This document shows, one piece after another, positions 23,158 through 32,431 of a stretch of DNA of 64,000 nt. The stretch is from Pilatotrama ljubarskyi (lineage: Eukaryota > Basidiomycota > Agaricomycetes > Polyporales > Polyporaceae), in the NCBI GenBank assembly GCA_022385805.1, contig MU277729.1, forward strand, positions 44,062-108,061. The letters run 5' to 3'. The position numbers were made by a program, and so were the translations under genes. Each line of letters opens with the position of its first letter. Positions within the stretch are counted from its first letter, which is position 1. The notes under the pieces are model-generated. The model ran no database searches. It was not told where the DNA came from and saw nothing but the letters and a program-made list of their open reading frames with translations.

Positions 23158-24504
23158 CTACGCCGCTGCTGGAGCAGGCTGGACGGTCTCGGGCTCCTTA
23201 GCAGGCTCAACAGCCGCCGCATCCTCCTTCCCATCCTCCAACTCAACCGCACATTTCACATCCCACTCTCGTACGCCCACCTTCGCGCCCCTCTCGCGCC
23301 ACTTCTGCCACAGCTTTTCCCTCCGCTCAGCGCACATACGCACAAGTGGGTCCCAATAGCGCTCGTGCACGTACTCGACGTGCGCCGAGCCGCCCCACTC
23401 GGCAATGAGCTGGTCTGGAGCGAAGAGGCCCTCTTTGAGGCAGTCGGGGTTGAAGCGCAGCTTCGGTCGGGTGAGCGGGTCAATGAAGGGCGTGATGAGC
23501 TTGAAGAATGCGTTCACGAGGAACGGAACGTTGACAACGAGCGCTCGTCCGAGCCTCTCAGGATCTGCAGAGCGAGATATAGGTGCATGAGCCTCCGAGT
23601 GGATGACCTGACGACTCACAATGCGTCTGGAGGATGTTGAGCACCTGGGATTTCGCATATGAGGTGGTCTATCATGTGCTAATGCGATTGTGGGACATAC
23701 AGTTCGTGATTGTCCCAACGACGGGTTCTTTGCACGATCCGCGAAGTCTACCATCAATGCGAGCGTTCTGGACGGAGTGATGAGTGTCAGGATAGTCGTA
23801 AGGAGACGTGCCGCTCACGACGCACTCGACTCCTGGGCCCATGAGCTCCGTCAGGCGCTCAAGCGCCCACACAACATAGTGCACCTGACGGATGCTCTCG
23901 TCTGTATTTTGTCTGCTAGGGCGGAGGTAGATGGCGGGTCTGTTCTCAGTGTCGTAGCCCCATATCATCATCTTCCCAGTGAGAGCCTGTAGGCAGGGAA
24001 GAAGCATTAGAACGCTCATGACAGGTAGTACACAATAGTAGCTTGCACCTCAGGTTCGACATATGAGGCAGTGATTAGGTCGTATAAGCCGAACTCCCGT
24101 CGCCACTTCAGGGTCTCCTCCAATCGCTTGACGGCGGCCTGTGCACTGGCCCACTTGACTGCACGGATGAATCTGCTGATTGTCAGTATCAGTAGGCGCA
24201 GAACTGTCTGCTGCGCAAGTACCTAAGCAGGCATTCGGCAGACTGCAGGGGCATGGAGATTCTTCAGGACCACTCTGGTGAAGGCCGAGCGAGGACGTAC
24301 CAACCAGAACTTCTCTTCCTCAGTCAAATTCCCGTTCTCTACTCCAGGAAGCGCATAGTCATCTCGGTCGAAATGCTTGAGGACCTCATCATACAGCGCC
24401 TGCTGCACCTCCGTGAGCTTGAGCTGAGGAGGAAGCGCTGCCGGGTCCACTGGGAGGTGAGGCGGCGGGAGTGCTTCGTAGATGGTGTCTGTTGGCGCAG
24501 ACAT
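23158..24504 (-). CDS. CRAL-TRIO (Sec14-like) lipid-binding protein
   Basis: The ATG at 24504 begins MSAPTDTIYEALPPPHLP. The first exon has LTEVQQALYDEVLKHF, typical of the CRAL-TRIO N-terminal helices, then EEEKFWL. A following exon encodes WASAQAAVKRLEETLKWRR and REFGLYDLI. The lipid-binding domain reads GKMMIWGYDTENRPAIYLRP, VHYVVWALERLTEL, LMVDFADRAKNPS, GRALVVNVPFLVNAFFKLI and PFIDPLTRPKLRF. The C-terminus is charged and Ala/Pro-rich. Family knowledge: such proteins shuttle or present phosphatidylinositol and other lipids between membranes. Five or so introns are needed. It lies inside the inverted-repeat cassette and is divergent from the LYR gene, with 259 bp between the two starts. 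Confidence 0.9.
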
Positions 24505-24763
24505 GCGTCGCCGAATGCCTCAGACAAAATATAGCGCGGTGGTATGTGGCAACCCGGACGCTGTGAGAGTCGTGGCACGAAAGAGCAGAAGCAGATACAT
24601 TTCGACAAGTGCGGCGCCGCCTAGCCGAAGAGTCCGCGCCTTTGACGCCCACCTGGCGCGTCACCTGCACGTGGACGTGTACGCGCACTCCGGGGCTCTT
24701 ATCCGAGTCGCCCGTCTCCCTCCACCACGACCGCCCTGATGTCCATATGAGTCCGAGTCTGCG

Positions 24764-25228
24764 ATGGCAATGGCGAGCAAGGAGACAAGGCTGAGAGTCA
24801 TCTCTCTCTACAAGGAGCTCCACAGGCTTGGCCGCGAGTATCCTGACCCTGCGTACGTCTCCCGCTCCCCGTCGCACTCACACGACTTTGCCGTAATAGC
24901 ACTACTGACTTTGCCGAATGGTGCATATAGCTACAACTTCCACAAGAAACTGCGCGGGCTGTTTGAAAGTGCGTAGACAGGTCTATGAGCAGGACCCGTA
25001 CCAACGAGATGCGCGCGAGCAGAGAACCGGAACCTCACGGACCCGCAGGAGATAGAGAAGGCGATCAAGCTAGGCGAGTACATCAGGAACGGTGGGTCGC
25101 TCCGTCTCATTGCCCTGCAGCACGCTATATCATATCTTGCAGAGACACTCGCACTCTACTCTCTGCGCAAGTACCGTCATCTCAAGCGCATGTACCCGCA
25201 GGATTCCCCTACCGATCCATTACCCTGA
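24764..25228 (+). CDS. LYR-motif mitochondrial protein, ETFRF1/LYRM5-like
   Basis: Four short exons give about 93 residues. The start is MAMASKETRLRVISLYKEL, followed by HRLGREYPDPAYNFHKKLR. The next exons give NRNLTDPQEIEKAIKLGEY, then LALYSLRKYRHLKRMYPQ. The LYK...LGREYP motif, the F-HKKLR stretch and LYSLRKYR are the conserved positions of the LYRM5/ETFRF1 group. Members bind acyl carrier protein in the mitochondrial matrix and regulate the electron-transfer flavoprotein. Introns are at about 24854-24930, 24970-25020 and 25092-25140; each is bounded by GT/AG. The length matches the family. It shares a divergent promoter region with the CRAL-TRIO gene. Confidence 0.85.
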
Positions 25229-25488
25229 CCTCACGCTGCACCGTCTCTGAGGAGTGGATCCTCTTCGCTGTTGTTCGACTCGGGACTTCTGTCATCTGTA
25301 TGATTAGGTATCGCATTGAGGGCAAGATATCCCCGTTGTTTGCCACTTCAGAACACCGACGGCCTCCACGGTGCATGAGTGGCCATTGGGCGTACCTGAC
25401 TGCTTGCTGCACCGAGATTGGACACTGCTTCCGGAGAGCCTTCTCCTAGGCCAGAACCTTGCAAGTCAACAACCTCACTACCCCACGA

Positions 25489-25803
25489 ATGCCTCCGCTG
25501 CTTGTGAGTGCATCGCGGATAGCAGTTTGGCCCGCTGCTCGATCGTATGGCATTCGGGGCTGTGTCAGCTTGTACAAGGTGAGTTTCAGTTTCCAGACTC
25601 CGGTCGGAGATTCTCAGGACTGCTCAGATGGATTTTCAGCCAGTAGGTGTCGTAGTCAGGAACCAGTGATGGCTTCGTGGGTATGATCTCTGCCATCGCT
25701 GTCATTCGCCGCTCCACAAAACGTAAGTAGGATCAGAGGATCAGGCCTGCATAGGGGCTGCGCTGCTGCGATGGTCCTCACAGAATCCTCACCCGCATGA
25801 GCC
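25489..25803 (+). CDS. Possible small single-span protein
   Basis: An ATG at 25489 begins MPPLLVSASRIAVWPAARSY, a basic stretch without acidic residues that resembles a mitochondrial targeting peptide. Splicing from a GTGAGT donor to a TCGTAG acceptor would continue with SGTSDGFVGMISAIAVIRR, a plausible membrane span. A further intron at a GTAAGT donor would end in QSSPA and a stop. The total would be under 65 residues. No family was recognised and the exon chain is inferred, so confidence is low. Confidence 0.25.
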
Positions 25804-25837
25804 GTCGACTGCAGTAGCGGGCTGGTGTTCCCACCTT

Positions 25838-25907
25838 GGGAGCCCTCCGAGTCAGAGACTGCCGGACGGTTAGTCGTCCTCATCACGGGAGCCCTCCGAG
25901 TCAGAGA
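25838..25907. repeat. Short direct repeat, two 21-bp units
   Basis: The 21-mer GGGAGCCCTCCGAGTCAGAGA (given in parts: GGGAGCCCTCC then GAGTCAGAGA) occurs at 25838-25858 and again at 25887-25907. It lies in the spacer upstream of the NmrA-like gene. It could be a binding-site pair or a slippage duplication. Confidence 0.7.
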
Positions 25908-26051
25908 GCCAAGTCATGCGGCTGTAGAATGTCATCGGGCTGGCTGAGGGACTAGGGAATCAGTTACGATATAAAGGGGGTGACGATTCCGAGCAGAATC
26001 TCACACTTGGTCGTATAACGTCCCACAGAGCCTACATCGTGCATTTCAGAC

Positions 26052-27443
26052 ATGTCGGCAGACAAACTCGCCGTATTCTTCACGGGCGCCACCGGTACGT
26101 GTATCTTGCTGCAGATTGAAACACGGACATAACGCTCAATGTGATTGTGCAGGATACATCGGCGCTTCTATCTTACAGCGGCTCTTGGATCATCCCAATC
26201 GTGAGAAGTTCGAGATCACCGCATTGGTCCGTAACGCGGAGAAGGCGAAGAAGCTTAAGGAGAGCTTTGGATTGAAGACCGTGCTGGGATCCCTCCAGGA
26301 CCTCGATAAGGTCTCTAGCCTAGCTGAAAATGCGCACATCGTGATCCAAGCGGTACTGTCGTTCTACCCGTGACGGAACGAACCCCATGTCTGATGAATA
26401 CCTTCCACCTAGGCAGACTGCGACAACATCGAGCCTATCAAGGCAATCCTGAGCGGCCTGAAACAACGGCACGAGAAGACGGGGGATATTCCACTCCTCA
26501 TTCATACCGTGAGTCCGTCTGTTCGAATGGTCCTCCCTTCATGGGCTCACACGCTTCTGCAGTCCGGCACCGGCGAGATCTGCGACGAAGCTCGTGGAGA
26601 GTACGTCTCAGAGACGGTCTACTCCGACCTCAACATCCCCCTCATCGAGTCCCTTTCCCCAAACGCGGTCCACCGCCCCGCGGACCTTCTCATCATCGCA
26701 GGAGACGAGGAGGGCTACGTCAGGTCGCACATCATCGCGCCCGCGGTCATCTATGGAATCGCGTCCGGACCGATATTCGATGCGGGCATCCCAGCGAACC
26801 GACACACGGTGATCACACAGCTTCTCGTGCGCAGCGCGCTCGCTCGTGGGAGCGTCGGCATTCTCGGAAAGGGGGTCTCTCGCTGGGGGAACGTGCATAT
26901 CGACGACAGTGAGTGCTTGCTCCTCTGACTTCAGAGGTCTGCTGCCAATGAGGCTGACGTGGGTGCGGGGCTGCAGCCGCGGACCTCTACATTCGCCTCC
27001 TCGACGCGCTCCTGAGCGCTCCGGAGAAAGTCTCCCATGGGCGGAACGGCTGGTTCTTCGCGGCGAATGGGGAGCACAGCATCCGCGAGCTGCATGAAGC
27101 TATTGCAGAGGCGTTGTTTTCCCTCGGGCGCATCAACACCAAGGAGGCGATCCCGTATACGAGGGAGGACCTAGACAAGTATCTCTGGGGTGATGTGCGT
27201 ATTCGTCTCTCCGCCTTGTCTCTGATCCAAGCCATCAGGTCCGGAGCGGGATTTTGCTTGCTGACATTGTTACCCTTTCAGTACATCACCGGCCTCCTCT
27301 TCTCGAACTCCCGTTGCAAGGCCGAGAGGGGGCGGCTCGAACTTGGCTGGGCGCCGAAGTATACGACCGACGCCTTCCTCGAGCTCGTCAAGCCTGAGGT
27401 TGAAATTCTCGTCCAGAAGGAGGATGAGAAGAAGATCTTATAG
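26052..27443 (+). CDS. NmrA-like / atypical SDR NAD(P)-binding protein
   Basis: The start MSADKLAVFFTGATGYIGAS gives a Rossmann fold with the glycine motif GATGYIG; its last residues come from a second exon after a 61-nt intron. The following strands read EITALVRNAEKAKKL and KTVLGSLQDLDKV, then AHIVIQAADCDN across an intron, GDIPLLIHTSGTGE, and GYVRSHIIAPAVIYG. Later exons give WGNVHIDDTADLYIRLLDAL and GWFFAANGEHSIRELHEAIAE. The C-terminus ends EDEKKIL. About 360 residues fit the NAD-dependent epimerase/NmrA-like group, which includes redox-sensing regulators and reductases. The substrate is unknown. It is the right-most gene of the cassette enclosed by the inverted repeats. Confidence 0.85.
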
Positions 27444-27876
27444 AGTCTCGAAGTGTCACGCTCGTAGTGCTCGTAGTCCTTGCAGGACACAGGGAGACAG
27501 TATGCGATGTCGACTCACGTTGCGTGAATGAAGATAATCACGCCATATCATCGCATGATCCCTTCCGGTGACCTCAGGATAGGGTCAGAACTGTGCACTC
27601 ATGGATACACGTGCACTACTTCTCATCGTACTCTCGACACTCTAGTTATGGTTCGGACTTGGAGAGATGGCCAGCCACACAGTGCAAGCGCCCATGCGCC
27701 ACGAGGCTACCGACCTCCGCCCTCTCCCCAATTGGGGAATGTTCAACCCCAATATGGCAGGCTCAGTCTACATCCAAATCGAACATACAGCAACAGACGA
27801 CGCGTCGCGCTCCTCACGTGAGTCCGTTAAACAAAATAGAGTTCTGTCCGATCGCGTCGAGAGGGCTTGCCAGACG

Positions 27877-27883
27877 TATATAA
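27877..27883 (+). promoter_or_regulatory. TATA box of the right orphan gene
   Basis: TATATAA about 100 bp before the ATG at 27980; the same element is present in the left copy. Confidence 0.5.
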
Positions 27884-27979
27884 GCTAGGCCGGTCGTGCC
27901 CTCTCCCTCACCAGTCCTCTGTGGCTTTTTCCACTAACGCGTAGAACGCTCACCCACTTTCACCCACTCGCTCATCATC

Positions 27980-29127
27980 ATGTTCACCACTCTTATCACC
28001 TTCTTCCTCACCGTCCTCGGCGCCCTGCGCGCCACCCCTCTCTACTACCACATCCTCACTCTCGGCGACGGCTTGCGTGTGACTAGCAGGTCGTGGTTCA
28101 GCGGCGCGGTCTCTCTTCCGCTGTGAGTACTTCACTACTGTTACCTCCCTATCATTTACTCAATCCTAATATCAACAGCTTGGAGAAGACCGCGACATCA
28201 CTCGGCAACCCAACTGGCAACGGCATCCTGGTCTCGCGCCCACCTCTCGTCCTCACTCTGCCTGCCTCGCCTACTCGCCTCTCATTGCCACCTCTGCCCT
28301 TGCTGCTGACTCTTCCCGCTGGTTCCAGTACCTACTCGTCTCTCTACCCCGAGCTGGTACTTTTGCTTGCATACCTCAGCGGCTTCAGCCTTGTTCTCGG
28401 CGGGCTTTTCTGGCATCTCAGAGCGACCTTGTGCGAGACTTGCGGGGACTGCGAGCGCCAGAGCACCGACTGCGCGGTCGTGTTTACTTTCGGGAGCGCT
28501 TACTCGGGCAAGGTCTATGAGTCGTCTGACAAACTCGCGGGCATTCCGGACTCATCAGAGGCAACCCCCACGACATCCTCGGAACCTTGCGAAGGGCCAG
28601 CTCCATCTGAAGCGGTCATCCAGCCCATCACCCAGCACAAACGTGAGACGGCAAACCCGAGCAAGGTGGAGACAACGAGTCCGACAGCCCCAGTCGAACC
28701 GGTCACTCCTCCCCCGCCAGCCCCCCAGGTCCCCACGGCTACCCTTCACGCGTCTGCACCTCTCGCGCAACTCGTAGCAGAGGACGACGAAGGCCCTTGG
28801 TCGACCTGGACGAACAAGCGAAAGCGACGACCACCGAGACGACCACCGCCTCCGAGTGCGCTCTCCGCACTCCCCTCTCGGTCGTCATCCGTCCTCTCGA
28901 CCTCGCGCACCTCGGACACCCTCTTCTCTGCCATGTCGTCGACATCCACCGCTCCCACCTCCGTCGCCTCTTCCCGCCGCTTCTCCACCACGGTCTCCTC
29001 CCCGCACAAACCTACTCGCTCACAGCCTACTCCATGGACTCGGTCTCGGCATACTTACGCAGATACTTTACGCAAATCACTTTACAATAGATTCTCGGTT
29101 CTCGAGGTTGACGAGGCGGGAGAGTGA
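27980..29127 (+). CDS. Orphan 363-aa membrane-type protein, right copy
   Basis: Exon 1 is 27980-28122 and exon 2 is 28179-29127, joined by a 56-nt GTGAGT...CAACAG intron; together they encode 363 residues. Features are as in the left copy: N-terminal hydrophobic segment, a second hydrophobic stretch near residues 120-145, the CETCGDCERQSTDC cysteine cluster, a Pro-rich middle (EPVTPPPPAPQVP) and a Ser-rich basic tail. The only residue I can see to differ is Phe here for Leu, about ten residues from the end. Both copies look intact and have their own promoters, so both may be expressed. Function is unknown. Confidence 0.7.
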
Positions 29128-29266
29128 GTTCGGGATCAGCAGGGGAAGTCGGCGCTGGCCACGCCGATTTCTTCTCTGGTCCTGCGCTCACTCGCTCTGA
29201 GGGCGAGATGGAACCTGGCCAGTTCCACCTTGTCCGACGAGTCGCCTCACACGACCTCACATCCCT

Positions 29267-29580
29267 TTTCTCCACATTATGCTATTCCCCAAACATCCCA
29301 TTCCCCGTACATTTTGATTCCCCACACTTCTATTCCCCGCAGATAATCACCGGCACATTCTAAGCCCCCGCACATCACCATTTTCCACACGTCTCTATCC
29401 CCCACAAATCCCTATATCTGTATAATTCATCTACTCGTCATCTATATCACCTCTCCAGATACCCCGGTCTTGTAGCATCGACCCTACTGTACTCTCCGAC
29501 CAGTTTCTCGTCATGTAACAGTGCCTCGTCTCACCAAATCTGATCCTCATCTCCACTTTGACCTCCTCTGCTTACACCTT
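29267..29580. repeat. Degenerate C-tract repeat outside the right inverted repeat
   Basis: ATTCCCC occurs at 29284, 29300, 29317 and 29332, that is at intervals of 15-17 bp, with more irregular CCCC or CCCCC tracts continuing to about 29410. The sequence in between is A/T-rich. The flank outside the left copy has comparable spaced CCCC tracts on its minus strand. No gene is seen here. Confidence 0.5.
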
Positions 29581-29888
29581 GACGTCTTCCGACTCTCGGT
29601 ATGCGCTTTTGAGTTTCCGCCGCAAACCCCAAACACGACCGTTTCCTGAGGGGAGGCTAATTGCAGCTGGGTTCTCTTTCTGTGATACGCTCACTACCGC
29701 GCAGGTGGTCCACGGCACTCCAGCCTCGCAAATACACCGATCATGAGTACTTTCGATACAGCAAGTGATGAAAAATGTGATACATAGAGCTTTGGATGAT
29801 ATACACTGCCTTCTGATTCCTACCGAACGTGGGGCTTTGAACGTGCGCGAGGGCCTTCGTGGACCGCGGGCGCCGTACGGGAGGGTGT

Positions 29889-32025
29889 TCACCAGAAGCT
29901 GTCGCCCATACGAGCCTGGCCGTAGTCGGGAAGCACGTCCGGCTCGGGGTCTTCCTTGAACTGGTAGCGCACCGTATCGCAGCATCATGAGCAACTTCCC
30001 CCGACACGTCGCACGCCCGACCGAGAAACACTCACGTAGCACATGCTCGCCCGGGTCATACGCGTACCCAAAGTACCGCTCCTCGTGCGGCGCACGCTCC
30101 GGCCAACAGTGCTCGCCATCCCAGTCATCCTCGTAGTCGTCGTACTCGTCCTCGTCCGTCTTCTCCGGCTCCTCCTCGGGCACTTTCTTTGCCCACCCGG
30201 GAATGTGCGCGGGGCGGTACCCGTGCGTGTAACCTAGGCGGTCCATGTAATCGCCCTCGGTCGTCGCGTAAAGCGTCGTGTGCTGTGTGTCCCACGAGAG
30301 GGCGCGCACGGAGGTATTGCCTGTGCCGAGCTCGTAGACGAGCGAGCGTGCTCGGACGTCCCAGGTCTTGACGCACTGGTAGCGGTCGCTGCCGGTGAAT
30401 ACGGCTGAGGGGGGACAGTCGTATCAGCGCGAGCATTTCAAGAGGAGTACAGCAGGAACGTGGACGTACTCGGGATACCGTCCGGATAGATGAGCTGTAC
30501 CGTCAAACAGAACTCGCTCGACTTGCCCGAGTCGAGCGTCGTCACCGGAAGCGGATGCCTCTCGTCGAATAACCGCGCGTACCCATTCCCGCACGCCGTC
30601 ATGAACACGTTCGGGTCCCCCGCGCTCTACGAGAACGCGATCACGTTCCCGCCGTGGCCGACGAAGTGCGCCGCGGTCTTCCCGCCGTGCTCGAGGTCCA
30701 CAGCGTAGCACCCGTACTTCTTCGACTTGTGCCCGCTCTCGCCGCAGAGCATATGGCCCCTCGGCTCGTGGAAGTGCTATGCCGCGGGGACGAGGCTCTT
30801 CTGCTCGAACGCGACAGTCGACGTGGGCTCGCTCCCCGTGGACAGTTCGATCTCGTCGAACTCGTTCTCGCGCCACGAGTGCTCCGTGTCGAACTTACCG
30901 CGACCGACGCGCTTGCCTCCCTTGTGCGTCTGGAGCTCGTCCAGGTTCCAGAGCGCGGCGCCTCCCTTCCCGGCGCGCGCCACACGGCCCCCGGGGAGGG
31001 CTGCGAGAGGGCCGTCATACACCGCGCTCTTCATGATATGCACGTTCTTGCCGCGCGCCGGCGTCCAGCCGCCAAACGCGACATCACCGCCCCACGAGAA
31101 CGGCTTCATGCGGTACGAATCCGCGACGAGGGCAAGGCGGCGCGGGGTGTCGACCGCGACCTCGGACGCTGCTTGGGAGAGGCCCGGCTCGAGGACGAGG
31201 CTGTGGAAGCCGCCGTAGGAGTGGACCTCCGCGGCGTCTTTGTCTTGGCTGGCATCGATGCTCTACTGGTCGGCGAGGAGGTAGATGGTGAGGATGGGCT
31301 CGCGATGCTTCCACCCGCCTTGCTGGATGATGGCGAGGGCGGAGCCGTCAGCGGCGATGGCGGCGTCGACCGGGCAGGGGATGGTGTCGGCTGCAACTTC
31401 ACAGCGGGCTTGGGTAGATCATTCGCGCTGGGGGCGTCGCATCCGTAGCAGAGGGGGTGATCCCAGCGCGGAAGCGAGACAGGCGAGTTGTCTTTGGGTG
31501 GGGATGGGGAGTCTCGGTCCAGGACTTGGAGAGATGCGTCTCTGGTACCGCGATCGGCTCTACCCTGGAGGTGAGTGAGAAGCGTCACCTATCTCGTGTT
31601 GTACTGCTCACCGTTGCTCGCGCTGCCGAAGAACATCCTCTCGAAGGCAGCGACAAAATCTGCAGCAGCCTGCTTCGGCCCTGCAGATGTGAGATCAGTA
31701 TGCAGTTTATCCCTGCTTCGACTGGCTGTATGACATGACATACTGCGTGTCTCTACAGAGAGCGAATCCTTCACAGGCGGGGTCTCGACAGAATGCGCAT
31801 ATGAAGGGACGAAGTCGAGGTCGCCATCGGTGTACGCCCAGTTCAGGGCCCTGTCCGTCAGATCTCCCGCCTTCTCGACGACCTGCGGCAGCTCCGGGGA
31901 GCCCGCCTCGTCTGCTTCGCCGGGACGTTCTTGAGCAGATCGAGGAAAGCATCGTGTTGTCCGTGGGCCTTCAAGCTGCTGAGCAGCTTGTCAAGCCTGT
32001 CGAGTCGCTCTAGGTAGGTGGGCAT
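29889..32025 (-). pseudogene. WD40-repeat protein gene with several in-frame stops
   Basis: The ATG at 32025 starts MPTYLERLDRLDKLLSSLKA. After about 35 residues the sense moves to another frame (SPELPQVVEKAGDLTDRALN...), suggesting a frameshift. Further on, WD40-like blades are clear: HSYGGFHSLVLEPGLSQ, RMKPFSWGGDVAFGGW, KKYGCYAVDLEHGG, GHGGNVIAFS, GNGYARLFDERHPLPV and YQCVKTWDVRARSLVYEL. The C-terminus is acidic (DEDEYDDYEDDWDGE) and ends RMGDSFW. Three TAG codons interrupt otherwise conserved exons: after LLADQ (31263-31265), after LVPAA (near 30777), and after VIAFS (near 30628). All could arise from CAG or TGG by a single transition. The gene is probably inactive unless these are sequence errors or are read through. 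Confidence 0.6.
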
Positions 32026-32431
32026 GGTAGATGGTCGAGAGGAGGGAGACGGGCTTGAGACTTTAGAAGGCTTGTAGGTGCTTTGCGTAGCTTGTGTGCG
32101 AGTCGAAGTCGACGGAGCGGACCAGATCTAGAGGACGTGCTAAGATATATACCCGAGTTAGCCGATAAGTGAAGGATATGTACAGATGACTTGTATGCAT
32201 GCTTACCCTGCACTGTCTTTCAGAGAGACGGTTGTGGAGAGACGGCTTCTGAGATCTCAGATCTGAATCTCTGCGACGCTATTGGCAACCGCAACTCGCA
32301 GATTGGCGCGGCTGGGGGAGGAGGGCACGCGTCGGTCACAGTCGTGCTCGTGACGCGACGCGTTTTATCGTGTTCCACTGCCTCCTCCCTCCTCTGGTTC
32401 CGACTGCACCCCCCTAGCTGACAGTCTACTG

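Larger units (their letters stand above)
27696..29266 (+). repeat. Long inverted repeat, right copy (1571 bp)
   Basis: It matches the reverse complement of 21325-22895 along its full length, with sharp ends at GCGCC (27696) and ATCCCT (29266). Everything in between, including promoter, intron and untranslated parts of the orphan gene, is shared. The spacer between the copies is 4800 bp (22896-27695). A 12-bp palindrome CCCCAATTGGGG is at 27726-27737. Confidence 0.9.

Noticed and set aside
23690..23992. Plus-strand open frame inside the CRAL-TRIO gene
   Set aside because: It is antisense to well-conserved exons (VHYVVWALERLTEL) and has no motif.
25838..25907. CRISPR-like array
   Set aside because: Only two 21-bp units are present, in a eukaryotic intergenic region, so the term does not apply.
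22896..27695. Inverted-repeat unit as a classical DNA transposon or fungal Starship-like element
   Set aside because: The enclosed genes are ordinary cellular genes, and no transposase or tyrosine recombinase was found in the cassette.
29267..29410. Telomeric or subtelomeric repeat
   Set aside because: The spaced CCCC tracts do not follow the TTAGGG/CCCTAA telomere unit, and ordinary genes lie on both sides.
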